Below, in pieces: positions 59,184 to 64,000 of a DNA stretch of 64,000 nt. Numbering within the stretch: the first letter of the stretch is position 1; each line of letters opens with the position of its first letter. Below the pieces are notes generated by a model. That model ran no database searches, was not told the origin of the DNA, and worked only from the letters and a program-made list of their open reading frames with translations. The position numbers were made by a program, and so were the translations under genes. Source of the stretch: Kushneria phyllosphaerae. Lineage in GTDB: Bacteria > Pseudomonadota > Gammaproteobacteria > Pseudomonadales > Halomonadaceae. The stretch is taken from the NCBI RefSeq assembly GCF_900312995.1, contig NZ_ONZI01000002.1:682001-746000 (forward strand), given 5' to 3'.

Positions 59184-61253
59184 ATGAGCGTCAAACATAT
59201 TGATACTACCGAACAGAAAAAGGATGAACTGAACCCGGTTGTCTTTTACGGTTCAGCCATCTGTATCCTGCTGTTTTCCCTCTGGGGAATGTTCTTCACG
59301 GATTCTGCCAACAATTTGATCTTTGCAGTGCTTGGGTGGATCAGCAACACCTTTGGCTGGTACTACTTTTTGGCTGCAACCCTTTATCTAGGCTTCGTGA
59401 TTTTCGTCGCAGCTTCCCGCTTTGGCAGCATCCGCCTGGGCCCTGATCATTCTCGTCCGGAGTTCAGTCTGGGCTCGTGGGCGGCCATGCTGTTTGCGGC
59501 CGGCATCGGGATCGATCTGCTGTTTTTCTGCGTGGCCGAGCCCGTCACCCAGTTTCTGGCCCCCCCTACCGGTGAAGGCGGCACGCTGGAAGCCGCCCGA
59601 CAGGCTACTGTCTGGGGCATGTTTCACTACGGCATCACCGGCTGGGGCATGTACGCCCTGATGGGGATGGCCCTGGCCTACTTCAGCTATCGCTACAATC
59701 TGCCGCTGACCATCCGCAGCGCGCTCTATCCGCTTTTTGGTCGCCGCGTGGAAGGCGCCATCGGTCATACCGTAGATATTGCTGCGGTCATCGGCACCGT
59801 TTTTGGTATTGCCACCAGTCTCGGCATTGGTGTGGTTCAGCTCAACTATGGCCTGACCTATCTCTTCGACCTGCCTCAGAACCTGATCGTTCAGGGCGGA
59901 CTGATCGCGCTGTCGGTCGTGCTCGCGACCATTTCAGTGGTAGCCGGGGTCGACAAGGGCATCCGTCGCATCTCCGAGCTCAACGTGATTCTGGCCGTGG
60001 TGCTGCTGCTTTATGTGCTGTTTGCCGGCGATACAACCTTTTTGCTCAATGCACTGGTGCTTAATGTCGGTGACTACGTCAATCGCTTCATGGGCATGAC
60101 ACTTAACACCTTCGCCTTTGATCAACCGACTGACTGGCTCAACACATGGACGCTCTTTTTCTGGGCATGGTGGGTGGCCTGGGCGCCGTTTGTGGGGCTT
60201 TTCCTGGCACGCATTTCCCGCGGGCGTACCATCCGTGAGTTCGTGGTCGGCACCCTGACGATTCCCTTTATCTTTACCCTGATGTGGATCTCGATTTTCG
60301 GCAACAGTGCGATCGAGAGCATTCTCAATGGCGCCACCGAGTTCGGGCAGATCGCCATGAACAGCCCCGAACAGTCCATCTACGGCCTGCTTGAGCAGTA
60401 TCCGGGCGTCACCTGGACCGCCTCTCTGGCCACCCTGCTGGGCATGCTGTTCTATGTGACCTCAGCCGATTCCGGCGCGCTCGTACTGGGTAACTTTACT
60501 TCGCGCCTTTCCAGCGTGCACAACGATGCTCCGACCTGGCTTCGCATCTTCTGGTCAGTGGCCATCGGTCTTTTGACCCTGGCACTTTTGATGGCCGGTG
60601 GCGTCTCGGCCCTGCAGGGCATGGTGGTCATCATGGGGCTGCCCTTCTCTTTCGTAATCTTTTTTGTCATGGCGGGCCTTTATCGTTCATTCAAAAGCGA
60701 GGCCTTCAAGGAGGACAGCCATCGCGCCAGTCTTGCCGGGCGTCTATCAAGCCGTACCGGTGCTGGCGGTGAGCGCGGGCTGCGCAACTGGCGCCAGCGA
60801 CTCAACCGTGCCATGCATTTCCCCAACCAGCGCCAGGCCGGCACTTTCATCAGCGAGACCGTGCGTCCAGCCATGGAAGAAGTCTCTCAGGAGCTCTCCC
60901 GACAGGGCGTGGAAGCCGAGGTAGTGGCAGGTGAAGGAGATGAGCTTCACCTTGAGCTCAACGTGAAGCTTGGAAACGAGCAGAATTTTACCTATCAGGT
61001 ATGGCCGCGGACCTTCTCGATGCCCTCGTTTGCCCGTCGCGCCAACGAAACCCGGTCGCGTTACTACCGCCTTGAGGTCTATCTGCTGGAGGGCAGCCAG
61101 GGTTATAACCTGATCGGCTTTAGTCGTGACCAGCTCATCAACGACATCCTGGATCAGTACGAACGTCACCTGCAGTTCTTGCACATGACGCGTGAGGCAC
61201 CGGGCAACGGCGCCAACATCCCGGATGACCCGACCATGCCGCCTGCGCCCTGA
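59184..61253 (+). CDS. betT: BCCT-family choline transporter BetT
   Basis: A 689-residue secondary transporter of the betaine/carnitine/choline family, for taking up choline (a glycine betaine precursor) in osmotic adaptation. Twelve membrane segments span residues 15-530; the family signature region is FFWAWWVAWAPFVGLFLARISRGRT near 315-340, and the substrate-binding TM4 region is GMFHYGITGWGMYALMGM. A long hydrophilic C-terminus (about 150 residues, to the end) is typical of BetT-type choline transporters with osmosensory tails. Upstream is a BetI-like operator, so choline induction is likely. Uptake of betaine itself cannot be excluded. Confidence 0.93.
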   Translation: MSVKHIDTTEQKKDELNPVVFYGSAICILLFSLWGMFFTDSANNLIFAVLGWISNTFGWYYFLAATLYLGFVIFVAASRFGSIRLGPDHSRPEFSLGSWAAMLFAAGIGIDLLFFCVAEPVTQFLAPPTGEGGTLEAARQATVWGMFHYGITGWGMYALMGMALAYFSYRYNLPLTIRSALYPLFGRRVEGAIGHTVDIAAVIGTVFGIATSLGIGVVQLNYGLTYLFDLPQNLIVQGGLIALSVVLATISVVAGVDKGIRRISELNVILAVVLLLYVLFAGDTTFLLNALVLNVGDYVNRFMGMTLNTFAFDQPTDWLNTWTLFFWAWWVAWAPFVGLFLARISRGRTIREFVVGTLTIPFIFTLMWISIFGNSAIESILNGATEFGQIAMNSPEQSIYGLLEQYPGVTWTASLATLLGMLFYVTSADSGALVLGNFTSRLSSVHNDAPTWLRIFWSVAIGLLTLALLMAGGVSALQGMVVIMGLPFSFVIFFVMAGLYRSFKSEAFKEDSHRASLAGRLSSRTGAGGERGLRNWRQRLNRAMHFPNQRQAGTFISETVRPAMEEVSQELSRQGVEAEVVAGEGDELHLELNVKLGNEQNFTYQVWPRTFSMPSFARRANETRSRYYRLEVYLLEGSQGYNLIGFSRDQLINDILDQYERHLQFLHMTREAPGNGANIPDDPTMPPAP

Positions 61254-61270
61254 AGGCATCACGATAAAGC

Positions 61271-61303
61271 AAAAAAGGGCCGCCCAGAATGGGCGGCCCT
61301 TTT
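61271..61303. terminator. Bidirectional terminator between betT and the NSS symporter
   Basis: AAAGGGCCGCCC and GGGCGGCCCTTT pair around AGAAT; an A-run on the 5' side and T-run on the 3' side let it work in both directions. It lies 18 bases after the betT stop and 52 bases beyond the end of the converging NSS gene. Confidence 0.9.
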
Positions 61304-61354
61304 CATTAAAGGCTTACCGACATCGCACGCTCATCGACATGAGCTCAAATTTTC

Positions 61355-62818
61355 TCAGTGTGCCGACTGGCGACGCAGTCGCGGGCTCAGCGACTCCCCG
61401 ACCACGACGAAAAGGGCCAGTATGGCCAGCCCCCAGGGCCACTGCGTGGACACGTTCAGCGTCATGATGCCGAGCGCGTCGATGAAGATCACCACGATCG
61501 CCAGCGGACAGACATAGCGAATCATGAAAAGCCACAGGGCATGACCCACGCCTGCCAGACCCAGCTCATCACGCAACAAACGGTCCTTGAGCACAAAGCC
61601 TGCCAGCAGTGCGAGCCCCAGCCCGCCCAGGGGCATCAGGAATCGCGAGGTCAGATAGTCCAGCCAGTCAAAGAAGGTGCGCCCGCCCAGTGTCCAGTCC
61701 GCGCCCAGATTGAACGACAGCATCGCCAGCGTACTGACCAGCCATAGAACAATCCCTGTGCCCCAGGCCGCGCGATTACGGGCAATACCGTGACTTTCCA
61801 CCAGCCAGGCGATGGTGGCCTCGATCATCGAGATGGCCGACGTTAGTGCCGCCATGGTCAGCATGACGAAAAAGATGACCTCCAGCAGCGTGCCCATGGG
61901 CATCTGGGCAAAGGCCAGTGGCAGACTCATGAAAATCAGTCCCGGGCCGCTGGCCGGATCCATGCCATTGGCAAAAATCACCGGAAAAATGGCAAGCCCC
62001 GCCATCAGCGCCACCAGGGTGTCACAGATCGCCACCATGAAGGTCGTACGGGCAATGGACTTCCCGGCCGGCAGATAGGCGCCATACGCCATGATGGCGC
62101 CTGCCGCCAGCGACAGGGTAAAGAAGGCATGCCCCATCGCCGCGAGCAGCCCCTCACCGGAGAGCTGGCCAAACTCGAAGGCAAACAGGAAATGTACCGC
62201 CTGGCCAAAGCCGCCGGAAAACACCCCAAAGCCGATCAGGATGGCCAGCATGACCACCATGCCTGGCATCATCCAGCGCACGCTGCGCTCGATGCCTTCC
62301 TGAACGCCCTTGCCCACGATCAGCATGGTGATCAGCGTGACCAGTGTGCTCCAGAAGCCGAGATTGAGCGGGTTGGCGTTGTTGTCTTCAAAGATGGCCG
62401 CCATGCCCTCGACGCTGTCGGCGGAAAGCCCGCCGGTGATCGCCTTCCAGAGATACGACAGCGACCAGCCGGCCACCACCACATAAAAGCTCAGGATCAT
62501 GAACCCGCAGATCATCGACATCCAGCCCAGAAGGGACCACCAGGAACCTCCGCCGGACTCGGCCACCACGCGCTTGACGGCCTCGACCGGGCTGCCGCGT
62601 CCGCGCCGACCAAAGGCGATCTCGGTCATCATCAGGGGCACCCCGATGGCAGCAATGCACAGCAGATACACCAGTACAAAGGCGCCGCCGCCATACTCAC
62701 CGGTCATGTAGGGGAATTTCCAGATATTACCAAGCCCCACGGCCGAGCCCGTTGCCGCGAGCACAAACCCCCAGCGTCCGGCCCAGAGCACGCCACCGGT
62801 GCCATTATTTGTTGTCAT
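61355..62818 (-). CDS. Neurotransmitter:sodium symporter (NSS/SNF) family transporter
   Basis: A 487-residue Na+-coupled amino-acid-type transporter with about 12 membrane segments. The N-terminus holds the family motif SAVGLGNIWKFPYMTGEYGG, which forms Na+ and substrate sites in TM1, then IGVPLMMTEIAFGRRGRGS; the middle part has FFTLSLAAGAIMAYGAYLP (TM6 region). NSS proteins move amino acids such as tyrosine, tryptophan, leucine or glycine; the substrate cannot be told here. The ATG at 62818 is preceded by AGGGACGCAC, a weak Shine-Dalgarno. It lies opposite to betT with a shared terminator. Confidence 0.92.
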   Translation of the reverse strand: MTTNNGTGGVLWAGRWGFVLAATGSAVGLGNIWKFPYMTGEYGGGAFVLVYLLCIAAIGVPLMMTEIAFGRRGRGSPVEAVKRVVAESGGGSWWSLLGWMSMICGFMILSFYVVVAGWSLSYLWKAITGGLSADSVEGMAAIFEDNNANPLNLGFWSTLVTLITMLIVGKGVQEGIERSVRWMMPGMVVMLAILIGFGVFSGGFGQAVHFLFAFEFGQLSGEGLLAAMGHAFFTLSLAAGAIMAYGAYLPAGKSIARTTFMVAICDTLVALMAGLAIFPVIFANGMDPASGPGLIFMSLPLAFAQMPMGTLLEVIFFVMLTMAALTSAISMIEATIAWLVESHGIARNRAAWGTGIVLWLVSTLAMLSFNLGADWTLGGRTFFDWLDYLTSRFLMPLGGLGLALLAGFVLKDRLLRDELGLAGVGHALWLFMIRYVCPLAIVVIFIDALGIMTLNVSTQWPWGLAILALFVVVGESLSPRLRRQSAH

Positions 62819-62932
62819 GTGCGTCCCTATCGGTTGTCGGCCTTGCTCGGCCCTCTTGTCGATCAGGAGCGCATTGTAATGGTGTCGCTCCCTTTTGGCC
62901 CGAACCCGTCACGATTTTACGTCGACGCCTGC

Positions 62933-62955
62933 AAAAAAGGGCCCCGTTGGGGCCC
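62933..62955 (-). terminator. Terminator after the fructose PTS gene
   Basis: GGGCCCC and GGGGCCC pair around a short loop; on the - strand the stem is followed by TTTTTT (62938-62933). It lies 41 bases past the stop of the EIIC gene. Confidence 0.85.
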
Positions 62956-62995
62956 CTGGATCCTGCATGCAGCGTGTTCAAGTGCGATGAAGGCC

Positions 62996-64000
62996 TTAGC
63001 TGGCAGCGCCCTCAGGCACTTCGAGCTTTTGCTGCGCCGGCTTGAGCAGCGCATAGGTCGCGCCAATGAAGATCGAGCCCACGGCAATCGCAAGCAGATA
63101 CAGCAGCGCCTGATTGACCGCGCCCGGAATCAGCAGCACGAAGAGCCCACCGTGCGGCGCCATCAGCTTGATCTGGAAATACATCGACAGCGCCCCGGTG
63201 ATGGCCCCGCCCACGATCGAGATCGGAATGACCCGCAGCGGATCCTTGGCGGCAAAGGGGATCGCGCCCTCACTGATAAAGCAAAGCCCCAGCACAAACG
63301 CCGCCTTGCCACCGTCACGCTCGGTGTCGGCAAACTTCGAGCGCGCCAGAAAGCTGGCGATGCCCATACCGATCGCCGGCACCATACCGGCAGCCATGAT
63401 GGCGGCCATCGGCGCGTAGGTCTGGGTCGACAGCAGGCCGACGCCAAAGGTATAAGCCGCCTTATTAATCGGGCCGCCCAGATCCACACACATCATTGCA
63501 CCCAACAACAGCCCCAGCAGCACGGCGTTGGTAGAGCCCATGTTGTTGAGAAAATCGGTCAGCGCCGAGAGCATGCCGGCGACCGGGGTGCCGACCAGGT
63601 AAATCATGACCAGACCGGTCACCAGACTCGCCAGCAGCGGAATGACCAGAATCGGCTTGAGCGATTCAACACTGGCCGGCAGCTTCAGCTTTTTGGCAAT
63701 CAGTTTGGCGGTATAACCGGCCAGGAAACCGGCGATGATGCCGCCGATAAACCCGGCTCCCAGAGTGCTGGCCAGCATGCCGCCGATCATGCCCGGTGCG
63801 ATACCGGGTCGGTCGGCAATCGAGTAGGCGATATAGCCCGCCAGCACCGGCACCATCAGGGCAAAGGCCGTGCCGCCACCAATCTGCATCAGCGCGGCGG
63901 CAAGCGTCCCCTCTTCCTTGAACGCCTCGATCCCGAAGACGAACGACAGCGCAATACACAGGCCACCGGCTACCACCATCGGCAGCATGAACGACACCCC
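62996..64000 (-). CDS. fruA: PTS fructose transporter EIIC, 3' part (FruA-like; 5' end outside window)
   Basis: The visible 335 codons encode the membrane EIIC domain of a fructose-specific phosphotransferase system enzyme, probably the C-terminal part of an EIIBC FruA. The frame stays open to the window edge (GVSFMLPMVVAGGL, as in FruA). About 8-9 membrane segments are seen, with the family stretches ADRPGIAPGMIGGMLA, VDLGGPINKAAYTFGVG and the Glu-containing LCFISEGAIPFAAKDPLRVIP, the putative sugar-phosphorylation/transport motif. The C-terminal end KLEVPEGAAS is short, so no EIIA is fused here. The EIIB and partner genes (fruK, fruB) would lie upstream beyond the window. Confidence 0.92.
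   Translation of the reverse strand, partial: GVSFMLPMVVAGGLCIALSFVFGIEAFKEEGTLAAALMQIGGGTAFALMVPVLAGYIAYSIADRPGIAPGMIGGMLASTLGAGFIGGIIAGFLAGYTAKLIAKKLKLPASVESLKPILVIPLLASLVTGLVMIYLVGTPVAGMLSALTDFLNNMGSTNAVLLGLLLGAMMCVDLGGPINKAAYTFGVGLLSTQTYAPMAAIMAAGMVPAIGMGIASFLARSKFADTERDGGKAAFVLGLCFISEGAIPFAAKDPLRVIPISIVGGAITGALSMYFQIKLMAPHGGLFVLLIPGAVNQALLYLLAIAVGSIFIGATYALLKPAQQKLEVPEGAAS

Overview
The window is about 64 kb of GC-rich, gene-dense chromosome from a gammaproteobacterium, most likely a moderately halophilic member of the Halomonadaceae (Halomonas, Kushneria or a relative; I cannot fix the genus). Support comes from the ectoine-degradation genes doeA-doeB-doeX, a BetT-type choline transporter with a BetI-like operator, the smc-zipA-ligA cluster, and the orders alaS-lysC-csrA-tRNA and recX-recA-pncC / mutS-fdxA. 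No phage, insertion sequence, CRISPR array or rRNA operon was seen. The window cuts one gene at each edge.

Layout. 1-5.3 kb: a truncated PAS/degenerate-GGDEF/EAL protein, a voltage-gated-type K+ channel whose last codons run into an 11-C homopolymer, yciO, a PHP phosphoesterase, and yciB-yciI. 5.3-11.7 kb: mnmC, then a citrate/malate-type two-component system (CitA/CitB-like) divergent from a 2-hydroxycarboxylate:Na+ symporter. 11.7-20.7 kb: yheU-like gene, ligA, zipA, smc, a LexA-like S24 protease with no DNA-binding domain, and a yigZ-like gene. 20.7-23.6 kb: a gamma-glutamyltransferase-family enzyme and dusC. 23.6-34.3 kb: two identical tRNA-Arg(ACG), tRNA-Ser(GCT), csrA, lysC, alaS, recX, recA (with an SOS box), pncC, mutS, fdxA. 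34.3-34.9 kb: a noncoding stretch that holds a strong candidate CsrA-sequestering small RNA (RsmZ/CsrB type). 34.9-38.9 kb: eno, kdsA, pyrG. 38.9-41.8 kb: doeX, doeB, doeA. 42.2-45.8 kb: a soluble four-PAS chemoreceptor followed by a triple-CheW protein. 45.9-48.6 kb: corA-like, ghrA, a DUF3108-like protein. 48.7-54.2 kb: an aldose-oxidation cluster (lactonase, FCD regulator, sugar/H+ symporter, mutarotase, Gfo/Idh/MocA sugar dehydrogenase), then gluconokinase on the other strand. 55-58.3 kb: a BaeSR/CpxAR-like sensor-regulator pair with a three-repeat Spy/CpxP-like periplasmic protein. 58.3-64 kb: macrodomain hydrolase, betT, an NSS-family Na+ symporter, and the 3' part of a fructose PTS EIIC.

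How genes fit together. csrA (24.1 kb) and the candidate Rsm/Csr RNA (34.4-34.6 kb) are probably protein and antagonist of one post-transcriptional circuit. In Pseudomonas rsmZ also lies beside fdxA, which supports the call. doeA and doeB act in order on ectoine, with doeX as the likely Lrp-type regulator. The sugar cluster encodes uptake, anomer exchange, oxidation to the lactone and lactone hydrolysis, i.e. the first half of a De Ley-Doudoroff-type route for galactose or arabinose; the later enzymes are not here. A 33-bp inverted repeat before the transporter gene is a good operator candidate for the FCD regulator. The most unusual items are the noncoding RNA locus, the HTH-less LexA homologue, the PAS-quadruplicated receptor with its triple-CheW partner, the triple Spy-domain protein and the poly-C tract in the K+ channel gene.
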